DNA of 49,071 bases from Psychromarinibacter sediminicola (GCF_029168335.1 NZ_JARGYC010000035.1:1-49071); one strand, 5' to 3'. Positions 19,742 to 28,584 are shown, counted from the stretch's first letter. Notes: a model not told the origin generated them from the sequence alone. A program made the numbers and translations.

Positions 19742-21010
19742 TCAGGCGGCTTTCCGCAGCATCGCGACGAAGAACCCGTCCAGGCCGCCCGCGTCCTCCC
19801 AGAGGTCCGGCCGCAGCCGCAGGCCCTCCGCGCCGATCCAGGCCGGCTCGATCCCCGGCAGCCGCAGCGCGTCGGCGTCGAGCGTCAGGTCGGGATGGCG
19901 GGCAAGCGCCTCCTCCACCTGCACCTCGCCCTCGTCGGGCAGAAGCGAGCAGGTACAGAACACCAGCCGCCCGCCCGGTCTCAGCATCGCGGCGGCGCGG
20001 TCGATCAGCGCCGCCTGCAACGCGAAGAGCGCGGGGAAATCGCCGCCGTCCTTGGCATGCGGCAGGTCCGGGTGGCGGCGGATCGTGCCGGTGGCGGAGC
20101 AGGGGGCGTCCAGCAGGATCGCGTCGAACGGCGCGGGCGGCTCCCAGTCCAGCGCGTCGGCGGTGACGGCGTCGGCGCTCAGCCCGGTCCGCGCGAGGTT
20201 CTCCGTCACCCGCGCCATCCGCGCCGCCGAGATGTCCAGCGCCGTGACCTCCGCCCCGGTGGCCGCCAGCTGCAGCGTCTTGCCGCCCGGCGCGGCGCAA
20301 AGGTCCAGCACCCGCTCGCCCGGCCGCGCCGCCAGCACCCGCGCCGGCACCGCCGCCGCCGCGTCCTGCACCCACCAGTCGCCGCTGTCGTAGCCGGGCA
20401 GCGCCGAGATCTGCGCTCGGGCCCCGAGACGCACCGACCCGGTGGGCAGCGCGGTGCCCGCCACCCGCGCCGCCAGCGCCGCCGCGTCGCCGTCCTTCGG
20501 CGTCAGGTCCAGCGGTGCGCCCGCCGCATGCGCCGCCTCGATCCGCGCCACCGTCTCCTTGCCCCAGGCCGCCACCAGCGCCCCGCGCAGCCATTTCGGC
20601 AGCCGCGGCGGCGGCAGTGTGTCCCATTTCGCCAGTTCCACCCGCCGCAGCACCGCGTTGACCAGGCCGGCGGCCGAGGCGGTCTTGCGGTCCTCCCGCA
20701 CCAGGCTCACGCAGGCATCCACCACGCCATGCGCCGCCGCGCCCTCCACCGCCATTTCCACCACGCCCAGCCGCAGCGCGTTCAGCACCGGCATCGCGGG
20801 CTTCTTGCGCAGATGCGGCCCCAGCAGCCGGTCAGCCCGGTCGGCCCAGCGCAGCGTCTCGGTCGCCAGCCGCTGCGTGCGCGCCCGCTCGTCCGGCGAC
20901 AGCTGTTCCACCGCCCGGGGCAGCAGCTCGGACAGCAGCCGCCCGTCTTCCGTCACCCGCCCGATCAGGCGGAGCGCGGCGCGGCGCGGGGCAAGGCCGG
21001 GTCTGGCCAT
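19742..21010 (-). CDS. rsmB: 16S rRNA (cytosine(967)-C(5))-methyltransferase
   Basis: A 422-aa RsmB-type enzyme: an N-terminal NusB-like helical domain (~1-135) followed by a SAM-dependent RNA m5C methyltransferase domain. The SAM loop is LDLCAAPGGKTLQL; the two cysteines of the mechanism are in DAPCSATGTIRRHPD and VFCTCSLLPDEGE. I start at [15 protein letters not shown] (21010), preceded by GAGAGGT; the frame extends 25 codons more upstream. It diverges from the SDHAF4-like gene. Confidence 0.95.
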   Translation of the reverse strand: MARPGLAPRRAALRLIGRVTEDGRLLSELLPRAVEQLSPDERARTQRLATETLRWADRADRLLGPHLRKKPAMPVLNALRLGVVEMAVEGAAAHGVVDACVSLVREDRKTASAAGLVNAVLRRVELAKWDTLPPPRLPKWLRGALVAAWGKETVARIEAAHAAGAPLDLTPKDGDAAALAARVAGTALPTGSVRLGARAQISALPGYDSGDWWVQDAAAAVPARVLAARPGERVLDLCAAPGGKTLQLAATGAEVTALDISAARMARVTENLARTGLSADAVTADALDWEPPAPFDAILLDAPCSATGTIRRHPDLPHAKDGGDFPALFALQAALIDRAAAMLRPGGRLVFCTCSLLPDEGEVQVEEALARHPDLTLDADALRLPGIEPAWIGAEGLRLRPDLWEDAGGLDGFFVAMLRKAA

Positions 21011-21084
21011 GGGGACCTCTCGGGTTTGCAACGGGGCTGCGGCGACGTATATCAACGCCAGACGCCCGGCAAGGAGTGTGCCCA

Positions 21085-21288
21085 ATGCCCGACGACCCGA
21101 ATCCCGACCCGACCCCCGACCCGAATCCCGACCTGCCCCCCGCCGCGCAGCGCGCCCTGGCCGAGGCGGAGGAACGGCGAAAGAAGGCGAAGCCGCAGGA
21201 GCTGCCGACCGAACTGGGCGGCCGCGACGGGCCCGAGCCGGTGCGCTACGGCGACTGGGAGAAGAAGGGCCTGGCGATCGACTTCTGA
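21085..21288 (+). CDS. DUF1674 / succinate dehydrogenase assembly factor 4-like protein
   Basis: A 67-aa protein with a repetitive Pro-Asp-Asn start, a charged middle and the diagnostic C-terminal block PVRYGDWEKKGLAIDF. That block is the SDHAF4/DUF1674 signature; in mitochondria this factor binds flavinylated SdhA during complex II assembly. The same role in this bacterium is an inference from the family. The ATG at 21085 has AAGGAG eight bases before it. It is transcribed divergently from rsmB and 72 bases ahead of mutL. Confidence 0.88.
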   Translation: MPDDPNPDPTPDPNPDLPPAAQRALAEAEERRKKAKPQELPTELGGRDGPEPVRYGDWEKKGLAIDF

Positions 21289-21360
21289 CCCGCGGAAAGG
21301 CGCCGGCCCGGCCACGATCCGTATGGCCAAGCCCCCTGCCGTCATGCTACTCCTAGTGGT

Positions 21361-23217
21361 ATGACCGCGCCGCAGCCCAAGATAAGCCCGGAGCGGCCTC
21401 CGATCCGCCAACTGGACGAGGCCGCGATCAACCGCATCGCCGCGGGCGAGGTGGTCGAGCGCCCGTCCTCCGCCGTCAAGGAACTGGTGGAGAACGCCAT
21501 CGACGCCGGCGCCACCCGGATCGAGGTCGCCATCGCCTGCGGCGGCAAGACCCTGATCCGCGTCACCGACGACGGCTGCGGCATCCCGGCCGACGAACTG
21601 CCGCTGGCGCTCAGCCGCCACGCGACCTCGAAGATCGACGGCTCGGATCTCCTGAACATCCATTCCTTCGGCTTCCGGGGCGAGGCGCTGCCCTCGCTCG
21701 GCGCCGTCGGCCGGCTGACCATCACCTCCCGCTCCGGCGCCGAGGCCGCGCGCATCGCCGTCTCCGGCAGCCGCATCGACCCGGTGAAACCCGCCGCGCT
21801 GAACGCCGGCACGGTGGTGGAACTGCGCGACATCTTCTACGCCACGCCCGCCCGGCTGAAATTCCTGCGCTCCGACCGCGCCGAGACACAGGCCGTCGGC
21901 GACGTGGTGAAACGGCTGGCGATGGCCGAGCCCTTCATCGGCTTCACCCTGCGCGACTGCACCGGCGGCGGCGAGGGCCGCGTGACATTCCGTGCCGATC
22001 CCGAGACGGGCGACCTGTTCGGCGCGCTCCACGGCCGTTTGTCCCGCATCCTCGGCGCCGACTTCGCCGAGAACGCCCTGCGGCTGGAGGCGGAGCGCAA
22101 CGGCCTCACGCTGGCCGGCTACGCCGCGCTGCCCACCTATTCGCGCGGCTCCTCCACCCACCAGTACCTCTTCGTCAACGGCCGCCCGGTGCGCGACAAG
22201 ATGCTGCTGGGCGCGCTGCGCGCCGCCTATTCCGACTTCCTCAGCCGCGACCGGCACCCGGCGGCGGTGCTGTTCCTCGACTGCGACCCGCATCTCGTCG
22301 ACGTCAACGTCCACCCCGCCAAGGCCGAGGTCCGGTTCCGCGAACCCGGCATCGCCCGCGGCCTGATCGTCTCGGGTCTGCGCCACGCCCTGGCCGAGGC
22401 CGGCCACCGCGCCTCCACCACCGTCGCCACCGCCACGCTGGGCGCGATGCAGCGCGAGCCCGCCGGCCCGCCCCGCGTCTACCAGATGGACCGCCCCTCG
22501 CAGACCGCGCTCCGCACCGCGCACCAGTACCAGGCGCCGGACGCCGCGCCGCAGCCCGGCTTCGCCGAGACCGCGCCGCTGGCCGCCCGCGTCGAGGACG
22601 CCCCGCACGGGGCGGACGAGACCCCGGACGCGCCCGACCACCCGCTCGGCGCGGCGCGCAGCCAGGTCCACGAGAACTACATCATCGCCCAGACCGCCAG
22701 CGGCATGGTCATCGTGGATCAGCACGCCGCCCACGAACGCCTCGTCTACGAAAAGCTCAAACGCCAGATGGCCGAGACCGGCGTCGCCGCCCAGGCCCTG
22801 CTGATCCCCGAGGTGGTCGAGCTCTCCGACCCCGACGCCGCCCGCCTCCTCGACCTCTCGGACGATCTCGCCCGCCTCGGCCTCACCATCGAGCCCTTCG
22901 GCCAAGGCGCCGTCTGCGTGCGCGAGACGCCCGCCATCCTCGGCCCCGTCGACGCCTCGGCGCTGATCCGCGACATCCTCGACGAGCTGGACGACCTCGG
23001 CGACACCCTCACCCTGCAGGCCCGGATCGACGCCATCCTCTCGCGCGTCGCCTGCCACGGCTCGGTCCGCTCCGGCCGCCGCATGTCCGCCGACGAGATG
23101 AACGCCCTCCTGCGCGAGATGGAGGCGACGCCGCATTCCGGCCAGTGCAACCACGGCCGCCCCACCTATGTCGAACTGAAGCTCGCCGACATAGAACGGC
23201 TGTTCGGGCGCACGTGA
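21361..23217 (+). CDS. mutL: DNA mismatch repair protein MutL
   Basis: A 618-aa MutL. The GHKL ATPase half shows [32 protein letters not shown] and [10 protein letters not shown]. The C-terminal dimerisation/nuclease half has [12 protein letters not shown], matching the metal-binding endonuclease motif DQHA-x2-E-x4-E, plus [12 protein letters not shown] and [11 protein letters not shown]. The protein therefore should nick DNA itself, as expected where there is no MutH. No strong ribosome site precedes the ATG. Its TGA overlaps the GTG start of rmuC. Confidence 0.96.
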   Translation: MTAPQPKISPERPPIRQLDEAAINRIAAGEVVERPSSAVKELVENAIDAGATRIEVAIACGGKTLIRVTDDGCGIPADELPLALSRHATSKIDGSDLLNIHSFGFRGEALPSLGAVGRLTITSRSGAEAARIAVSGSRIDPVKPAALNAGTVVELRDIFYATPARLKFLRSDRAETQAVGDVVKRLAMAEPFIGFTLRDCTGGGEGRVTFRADPETGDLFGALHGRLSRILGADFAENALRLEAERNGLTLAGYAALPTYSRGSSTHQYLFVNGRPVRDKMLLGALRAAYSDFLSRDRHPAAVLFLDCDPHLVDVNVHPAKAEVRFREPGIARGLIVSGLRHALAEAGHRASTTVATATLGAMQREPAGPPRVYQMDRPSQTALRTAHQYQAPDAAPQPGFAETAPLAARVEDAPHGADETPDAPDHPLGAARSQVHENYIIAQTASGMVIVDQHAAHERLVYEKLKRQMAETGVAAQALLIPEVVELSDPDAARLLDLSDDLARLGLTIEPFGQGAVCVRETPAILGPVDASALIRDILDELDDLGDTLTLQARIDAILSRVACHGSVRSGRRMSADEMNALLREMEATPHSGQCNHGRPTYVELKLADIERLFGRT

Positions 23218-24392
23218 TCGAGATCGCCGGCCACATGGTCGACCCCGCCGACCCCCTCACGCTCGCCGCCCTCGCCGGCGCCGCCGCGCTCCTCCTCGTC
23301 CTGCTCCTGCTGATCCTCGCCATCGCCCGCGCCGGCCGCTCCGCCCGCGCCGCGGAAAAGCTCGCCGGCCAGATCGGCGGCCTGCACCACCGCGTCCAGT
23401 CCCTCGCCGACGGCCAGCAACAGCTGTTCGGCGGCCTCACCCATGTGTCGGAAGCGCAGGCGCAGCAGCAGGCCCAGACCCTGCAGCTGATGGAACAGCG
23501 CCTCGCGGAAGTCACCCGCACCATGGGCGAGAACCTGCACGGCGCCTCCACCCGCACCGCGCGCTCGCTCGGCGAGCTGCAGGAACGCCTCGCCGCCATC
23601 GACAAGGCGCAGGACAACATCACCCGGCTCTCCGGCGACGTCCTCTCGCTGCAGGACATCTTGTCGAACAAGCAGACCCGCGGCGCCTTCGGAGAGATCC
23701 AGCTGAACGACATCGTCGCCAAGGCCCTGCCGCCCGACGGCTACACGCTGCAGGCTACGCTGCCCAACGGCAAGCGCGCCGACTGCCTGATCCACCTGCC
23801 GCAGCCGCCCGGCCCCATCGCCGTCGACGCCAAGTTCCCGCTGGAGCCCTACGAGGCCCTGCGCACCGCCACCACGCAGGCCGAGACCCAGGAGGCCCAG
23901 CGCCAGTTCCGCGCCGCCGTCCGCAGCCACCTGCGCGCCATCGCCGACAAATACGTCCTCGACGGCGAGACCGCCGACGGCGCGCTGATGTTCCTGCCCT
24001 CCGAGGCGGTCTATGCGGAACTGCACGCCAACTACCCCGACCTGGTGCGCGAGGGCTTCGGCCTGCGCGTCTGGATCGTCTCGCCCACCACCTGCATGGC
24101 CACGCTGAACACCCTGCGCGCCGTGCTGAAAGACGCCCGGATGCGCGAACAGGCCGGCGCCATCCGCACCACGCTGCGCCAGCTGCACCGCGACGTCGAA
24201 CTGGTGGTGGAACGGGTGGGCAAGCTCGACACCCACTTCCGCCAGGCCCGCGCCGATGTCGAGGGCATCGGCACCGCCGCCGAACGCGCCGGCAAGCGCG
24301 CGGCCAGGCTCGACAGCTTCGACTTCGAAGAGGCTGAGGCGCCCGCCGGAAAACCGGGCACCCTGGTGCCGCTGAGCGCCGGCGACGGGTAA
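23214..24392 (+). CDS. rmuC: DNA recombination protein RmuC
   Basis: A 392-aa RmuC: an N-terminal membrane segment (~residues 18-40, [20 protein letters not shown]), a coiled-coil stretch rich in Gln/Glu (~55-150) and the RmuC nuclease-like domain with [13 protein letters not shown], the D-x-K motif in [15 protein letters not shown] and [14 protein letters not shown]. RmuC limits inversions at short repeats in E. coli. I choose the GTG at 23214 because it overlaps the mutL stop (GTGA), which couples the two; an ATG at 23235 is the alternative. Confidence 0.92.
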   Translation: MIEIAGHMVDPADPLTLAALAGAAALLLVLLLLILAIARAGRSARAAEKLAGQIGGLHHRVQSLADGQQQLFGGLTHVSEAQAQQQAQTLQLMEQRLAEVTRTMGENLHGASTRTARSLGELQERLAAIDKAQDNITRLSGDVLSLQDILSNKQTRGAFGEIQLNDIVAKALPPDGYTLQATLPNGKRADCLIHLPQPPGPIAVDAKFPLEPYEALRTATTQAETQEAQRQFRAAVRSHLRAIADKYVLDGETADGALMFLPSEAVYAELHANYPDLVREGFGLRVWIVSPTTCMATLNTLRAVLKDARMREQAGAIRTTLRQLHRDVELVVERVGKLDTHFRQARADVEGIGTAAERAGKRAARLDSFDFEEAEAPAGKPGTLVPLSAGDG

Positions 24393-24451
24393 TCGCCGTT
24401 AGGTAAAATCGACGCGGTTTCGGGAACCTTGTGGTAAGCCCGGCCTGCTAG

Positions 24452-24473
24452 GCCCGCCTCAAACACGGCGGGC
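24452..24473 (+). promoter_or_regulatory. Stem-loop covering the ribosome site of the c-di-GMP gene
   Basis: A perfect 7-bp stem, GCCCGCC (24452-24458) with GGCGGGC (24467-24473), ends four bases before the ATG at 24478. The only Shine-Dalgarno-like bases (GGCGGG) lie inside the stem, so translation may depend on opening it. Regulation is inference. Confidence 0.45.
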
Positions 24474-24477
24474 TGCG

Positions 24478-26583
24478 ATGCTGGGCGAGCTACTCTACAC
24501 GATCTTCTACGACCACGATCCGGCGAGCCTCGGGGTCGCCATCCTGTTCTGCGTGACCGGCTCGTTCCTGTCGGTCCGGATGCTGCGCGCCTACGGCCAG
24601 GCCGACGGCGCGCAGCGGCGCTATCGCGCCTGGCTGCTCAGCATCATCGCCGGCGGCACCATCTGGACGACGCATTTCATCGCCGTCCTGGGCTTCCGGC
24701 CAGAGCTTCTGACCGGCCACGACCAGTCGCTCGTCGCCCTGTCGCTGTTCATCGCCATCGTGGCGGTGCTGATCTCGGTCTCGGCGGTCTCCGTCCTGCG
24801 CGGCCCCGTCGCGCCGGAGGCCGGGGGCGTGCTGCTCGGCCTGGGGATCGCCGCGATGCACTATGTCGGGATGGCCGGCTTCGCCATCGTCTGCGGCTTC
24901 GAGACCGCCCCGGGCGCGACCGTCGCCGCCATCGCGCTGAGCTGCGCGGGCGGGGCGCTGGCCTTCAACCGCACGCTGCGCCGGACCCGCCATTCGACGC
25001 TGCAGGGCACCGCCGGGCTGGTGCTCACCGTCGTCCTTTTGCACTTCACCGCGATGTCGGCGTTAGAGCTCGATACCACCGTCGCCGTGCCGCTGCCGCA
25101 GGGCTACTTCTCCGCGCCCGGGCTGGTCCTGCCGGTGGCGCTGGTGATGGGGCTGGTCCTGGTGCTCGGCCTGTCGTCGCTGCAGATCGACGCGATCTCG
25201 GGCTCGGAAAGCGTCGCGCGCCTGCGCAAGGCCGCGCGGCAGGATCCGCTGACCGGGCTGGCCAACCGCACCGGCTTTGCCGAGGGGCTCGACGCGATGC
25301 GCGACCCGCACGGGGCGCTGGTGCCGTTCCTGCTGGTCACCGTCGACCTCGACGAGTTCAAGCAGGTCAACGACACCCACGGCCATGCCGCGGGGGACGA
25401 GCTGCTGCGCGTCGCGGCGCGCTGCATTCTCGACGCGCTGCCGCCCGGCGGCCTTGCCGCGCGCATGGGCGGCGACGAGTTCTCGCTGCTGGTCCCCGGC
25501 CCGCGGACCGAGGCCGAGGCGCTGGAATTCGGAACCCTGCTGGTGTCCCGGCTGAACCAGCCGATGCGCTGGGAGGGGGCGGTGATCCGCTGCCGGGCCA
25601 GCGCCGGGCTGGTGCTCTGCCCGGCGCAGGGGCAAGAGGCGCCGGGCCTGGTCGCCGCGGCCGAGCTGGCGCTGTTCGACGCCAAGCAGCGCGGCGGCCG
25701 GCGCGCGCAGCTCTACGATGCGGAACGCGCGCGCAGCCTGCGCGACCGGCGGGCGCTGGGCGACGATCTCGCCCGCGCCTTCGAGGCGGGCGAGCTGACG
25801 CTGCACTACCAGCCGCAATTCGACCTGCGCGAGAAGCGGATCACCGGGTTCGAGGCCCTGCTGCGCTGGACCCATCCCGAGCGCGGCGCGGTGTCGCCGG
25901 CCGTCTTCGTGCCCCTGGCCGAGGAACGCGGGCTGATCCAGCCGCTGGGCGCCTGGGTGCTGCGCACCGCGGCGGCCGAGGCGGCGGGCTGGGCGCTTCC
26001 CTGCCGCGTCGCCGTCAACGTGGCCGCGCCGCAGTTCGAGGGCGGCGGGCTGGTCGGGACGGTCCGCGAGGTGCTGGACGACACCGGCCTGCCGCCGGAC
26101 CGGCTGGAGCTGGAGATCACCGAGACCACGGTGATCGACGACCTCGATTCGGCGCGGCGGCAGGTGGCCGAGCTGAAGCGGCTCGGCGTGCTGCTGGCGA
26201 TGGACGATTACGGCACCGGCTATTCCGCGCTCTCGACCCTGCTCGCGCTGCCCTTCGACAAGATCAAGTTCGACCGTTCCTTCATCCAGCGGATGGAGGA
26301 CGACACGCGCATGATCGGCGTGCTGCATTCCAGCGTGGCGCTGGGGCGCCACCTGGGCATCTCGGTCCTGGCCGAAGGCGTCGAGACCGAGGCGCAGGCC
26401 GACATCCTCTCGGGCCTCGGCTGCGACGAGGTACAGGGGTTCCTGCTGGGCCGCCCGATGCCGGCCGAAGAGGCGCGCCGCCGCTTCGGCCTGGACGGAA
26501 CCGCGGCCGGCGCCTGGGACGACGACCGCGCCCGCGACGCGGCCGCGCCCACCCGCCGAAGCCTCGCGGCCGGGGGCGGCTGA
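24478..26583 (+). CDS. Membrane MHYT–GGDEF–EAL cyclic-di-GMP protein
   Basis: A 701-aa protein. Residues 1-235 form about seven membrane helices with three MHYT-type repeats (THFIAVLGF, MHYVGMAGF, LHFTAMSAL), a fold proposed to bind copper and sense O2, CO or NO. A GGDEF domain (~255-410) has DLDEFKQVND and an intact MGGDEF, so cyclase activity is possible. The EAL domain (~425-670) keeps FEALLRW, LELEITET, DDYGTGYSAL, KIKFD, LAEGVET and QGFLLGRP, so phosphodiesterase activity is likely. The tail is disordered. The start codon sits just after a stem-loop. Confidence 0.95.
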   Translation: MLGELLYTIFYDHDPASLGVAILFCVTGSFLSVRMLRAYGQADGAQRRYRAWLLSIIAGGTIWTTHFIAVLGFRPELLTGHDQSLVALSLFIAIVAVLISVSAVSVLRGPVAPEAGGVLLGLGIAAMHYVGMAGFAIVCGFETAPGATVAAIALSCAGGALAFNRTLRRTRHSTLQGTAGLVLTVVLLHFTAMSALELDTTVAVPLPQGYFSAPGLVLPVALVMGLVLVLGLSSLQIDAISGSESVARLRKAARQDPLTGLANRTGFAEGLDAMRDPHGALVPFLLVTVDLDEFKQVNDTHGHAAGDELLRVAARCILDALPPGGLAARMGGDEFSLLVPGPRTEAEALEFGTLLVSRLNQPMRWEGAVIRCRASAGLVLCPAQGQEAPGLVAAAELALFDAKQRGGRRAQLYDAERARSLRDRRALGDDLARAFEAGELTLHYQPQFDLREKRITGFEALLRWTHPERGAVSPAVFVPLAEERGLIQPLGAWVLRTAAAEAAGWALPCRVAVNVAAPQFEGGGLVGTVREVLDDTGLPPDRLELEITETTVIDDLDSARRQVAELKRLGVLLAMDDYGTGYSALSTLLALPFDKIKFDRSFIQRMEDDTRMIGVLHSSVALGRHLGISVLAEGVETEAQADILSGLGCDEVQGFLLGRPMPAEEARRRFGLDGTAAGAWDDDRARDAAAPTRRSLAAGGG

Positions 26584-26584
26584 G

Positions 26585-26664
26585 CGACCCGGCGCGCCGT
26601 CGCGCGGGTCGGGGGCATATCGTCTACGCCGGAGCCGGTGTCACGGACGGTGTCCGCGGACACC
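26585..26664. repeat. Hairpin and 16-bp palindrome after the c-di-GMP gene
   Basis: Just past the stop at 26583 is a 7-bp stem, CGACCCG (26585-26591) with CGGGTCG (26605-26611); no T-run follows. At 26649-26664 is a perfect palindrome, GGTGTCCGCGGACACC. They open the 456-base gap 26584-27039, in which I see no gene. Confidence 0.55.
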
Positions 26665-26713
26665 CTACACGACACTACATCCTCGGCCTTGCCAGATAGC
26701 GGCCCCGGTCGAA

Positions 26714-26855
26714 CGGAACGCCGTGCAGCGCCGACCCGCCGGGGCGCGGTCGAACTTTGTGATGCCGGAGACATAAGCATATAGATCGGACACTTGGCGC
26801 CGTCATCGCCAGAAGCGCCGCCCCGATGGGCGGGGCGGCGCTGCACGGCGTTCCG
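26714..26855. repeat. 142-bp segment bounded by 20-bp inverted repeats
   Basis: The 20 bases at 26714-26733 (CGGAACGCCGTGCAGCGCCG) are exactly the reverse complement of 26836-26855. Within the segment is a perfect 11-bp stem-loop (26814-26842, arm AGCGCCGCCCC) and an AT-richer stretch with a good promoter. It looks like a small non-coding inverted-repeat element or a large cruciform; there is no transposase and I did not find clear target-site duplications. Confidence 0.7.
26757..26785 (+). promoter_or_regulatory. Sigma70-type promoter candidate upstream of the agmatinase gene
   Basis: TTGTGA (26757-26762) and TATAGA (26780-26785) are separated by 17 bases on the plus strand. Transcripts would start near 26792, giving a leader of about 250 bases with a strong stem-loop (26814-26842) before the gene at 27040. 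Confidence 0.45.
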
Positions 26856-26902
26856 CCGCGCGACGCGAGTGGAAATGTCCCACGGAAAACCCAGCGCCAT
26901 GT

Positions 26903-26978
26903 CGCGCGGTCCGCAGCCTCCAGTTAGCGCTATCTGTAACAATATCAGCCAGATAGACATGCGTCCAACCTCGGACAC
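26903..26978 (+). promoter_or_regulatory. Shared 76-bp promoter-region element, copy 1 (agmatinase gene)
   Basis: Conserved blocks in order: CGCGCGG (26903), CAGTTA leading into the near-palindrome GTTAGCGCTATC (26923-26934), TAAC, ATCAGC, and GTCCAACCTCGGAC (26963-26976). The same blocks at identical spacing occur upstream of the minus-strand phosphatase gene (29318-29393). GTTAGCGCTATC resembles LacI-family operators of the TTAGCGCTAA type. It ends 62 bases before the agmatinase start. Confidence 0.6.
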
Positions 26979-27039
26979 TCCGGTTTTCCCCACCGCAGCG
27001 ATCGGCTACGCTCCCGCCGACGCCCGCCAAGGAGCCGCC

Positions 27040-27996
27040 ATGTCCGACCCGTTCTTTCAGCCGGTCTCCGGCTTCGACCTGCCGCGCTTTGCCGGCATCC
27101 CCACCTTCATGCGCTTGCCCCACGTCCCGCCCGACCACGCCCGCTTCGCCGAGGTCGAGATCGGCCTGATCGGCGTGCCCTGGGACAGCGGCACCACCAA
27201 CCGCCCCGGCCCGCGGCACGGGCCGCGCCAGCTCCGCGACGCCTCCACCATGATCCGCGCCCAGAACGGCGCCACCGGCCTCCGCCCGTTCGAGGCCGCC
27301 GCCTGCGCCGACCTGGGCGATGTCGGCCCCAACCCGGCCGATATCGAGGACAGCCTTGAACGCATCACCTCGTTCTACCGCCAGGTCGCCGGCGCCGGCA
27401 TCCGGCCCCTGACCGCCGGCGGCGACCACCTGTCCAGCCTGCCGATCCTGCGCGCGCTGGCCGCCGACGAGCCGCTGGGCATGATCCATTTCGACGCCCA
27501 TACCGACTTCTTCGCGGGCTATTTCGGCGGCACCAAATACACCCACGGCACCCCCTTCCGCCGCGCCCTGGAAGAGGGACTCCTGGACCCGAAACGGGTG
27601 ATCCAGATCGGCATCCGCGGCACCGCCTACGACAGCGAGGACAAGGACTTCGCCCGCGCCCACGGCGTCCGCATCGTCGAGATCGAGGAGTTCTTCGACC
27701 GCGGCCCGGCCGACGTGATGGAAGAGGCCCGCGCCGTCGCCGCCGGGCGGCCGACCTATGTCAGCTACGACATCGACTTCGTCGACCCCGCCTTCGCGCC
27801 GGGCACCGGCACGCCCGAGGTGGGCGGGCCGAATTCCTTCCAGGCGCTGCAGGTCGCCCGCGCCCTCGCCGGGGTCGACATCGTCGGCGCCGACCTGGTC
27901 GAGGTCTCGCCCCCCTTCGACCAGACCGGCAACACCGCCTTCCTCGGCGTGTCGATCATGTTCGAGCTGCTCTGCGCCATGGTCGCCGGCGGATAG
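27040..27996 (+). CDS. Agmatinase/ureohydrolase family protein
   Basis: A 318-aa ureohydrolase-fold enzyme with the binuclear-metal motifs GGDHLS, FDAHTD and SYDIDFVDPAFAPGTGTPE. Family members release urea from agmatine, guanidinobutyrate, guanidinopropionate or free guanidine using Mn or Ni; motifs alone do not separate these, so agmatinase (speB) is only the default name. I start at the ATG at 27040 (MSDPFFQPVSGF), with AAGGAG before it; the open frame extends 82 codons upstream through repeat DNA. The promoter region carries an element shared with the phosphatase gene at 28585. Confidence 0.88.
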   Translation: MSDPFFQPVSGFDLPRFAGIPTFMRLPHVPPDHARFAEVEIGLIGVPWDSGTTNRPGPRHGPRQLRDASTMIRAQNGATGLRPFEAAACADLGDVGPNPADIEDSLERITSFYRQVAGAGIRPLTAGGDHLSSLPILRALAADEPLGMIHFDAHTDFFAGYFGGTKYTHGTPFRRALEEGLLDPKRVIQIGIRGTAYDSEDKDFARAHGVRIVEIEEFFDRGPADVMEEARAVAAGRPTYVSYDIDFVDPAFAPGTGTPEVGGPNSFQALQVARALAGVDIVGADLVEVSPPFDQTGNTAFLGVSIMFELLCAMVAGG

Positions 27997-28009
27997 TTGC
28001 GGCAGGTCA

Positions 28010-28039
28010 TTGTCCCGGCCCCGCCGCTGGGCCTATATC
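28010..28039 (+). promoter_or_regulatory. Promoter candidate for the DUF3775 gene
   Basis: TTGTCC (28010-28015) and TATATC (28034-28039) are 18 bases apart, placing a transcript start about 20 bases before the ATG at 28065. AAGGAG lies between. Confidence 0.4.
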
Positions 28040-28064
28040 GGGGAAAAGGGAAGGAGCCGACAGA

Positions 28065-28463
28065 ATGGCCGAGATGCAGATTTCCGCCCGCCGCGTGGCC
28101 CACGTGATCTTCCGCGCCCGCGAGCTGGACACCAAGGTCGCCCGCTGGGACAATCCCGGCGACGCGGTCGATTCCGACGCCATCCTCGAAAGCCGGCGCG
28201 GCGACGCGACCGAGGCCGAGTTGCGCGAGTTCATCGCGGGCCTGCCCGAGGACCAGCAGGCCGAGCTCGTCGCCATCATGTGGCTCGGCCGCGATACCTA
28301 CGAGGCCGACGAGTGGAACGAGGCGGTGGAGACGGCCTATGCCGAAAAGACCACCCCGACCGAGGATTACCTGCTGGGCATCCCGATGCTGTCGGACTAC
28401 CTGGAATCCGGGCTGGAGAAGCTGGGCGTCGACGTGGGCGACGTGGAGGAGGATTTCCTCTAG
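28065..28463 (+). CDS. DUF3775 family protein
   Basis: A 132-aa acidic cytoplasmic protein. The motifs FRARELDTKVARWD, ELREFIAGLPEDQQAELVAI, MWLGRDTYEADEW and TPTEDYLLGIPMLSDYLESG are the DUF3775 pattern. No function is known. AAGGAG precedes the ATG at good spacing. It has its own likely promoter, and is followed by a copy of the dispersed 3' repeat. Confidence 0.87.
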   Translation: MAEMQISARRVAHVIFRARELDTKVARWDNPGDAVDSDAILESRRGDATEAELREFIAGLPEDQQAELVAIMWLGRDTYEADEWNEAVETAYAEKTTPTEDYLLGIPMLSDYLESGLEKLGVDVGDVEEDFL

Positions 28464-28488
28464 CACGGCCCGTCGCACCGGGTCTTCA

Positions 28489-28524
28489 TGCCTCCGGCGG
28501 GAGTATTTCCGGCCAGAAGAAGCC
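28489..28524 (+). repeat. Dispersed 3'-end repeat copy
   Basis: TGCCTCCGGCGGGAGTATTT followed by GGCCAGAAGAAGCC, 26 bases past the DUF3775 stop and on its sense strand. CTCC/GGAG can form a short stem just before the TATTT run. Other copies are at 14981, 33079, 35521 and 40696. Confidence 0.75.
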
Positions 28525-28584
28525 TCGGGCCGCGTGCTGGTGGGAGGCCGCGTCCGGGCGGTGCAGGTTCCGCGGCGACGGTCG

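Noticed and set aside
19742..23217. Long plus-strand open frames overlapping rsmB and minus-strand ones opposite mutL
   Set aside because: Arg/Ala/Gly-rich shadows without family similarity; real genes on the opposite strand account for the coding signal.
26903..26990. Coding similarity between the two 76-bp elements (both translate to ...RPTSDTP)
   Set aside because: Differences are spread over all codon positions and the frames do not continue into recognisable proteins, so the match is at DNA level.
26785..27039. Possible guanidine or other riboswitch in the agmatinase leader
   Set aside because: I could not find the conserved core sequences of the guanidine riboswitch classes; the structure is explained by repeats and the shared element.
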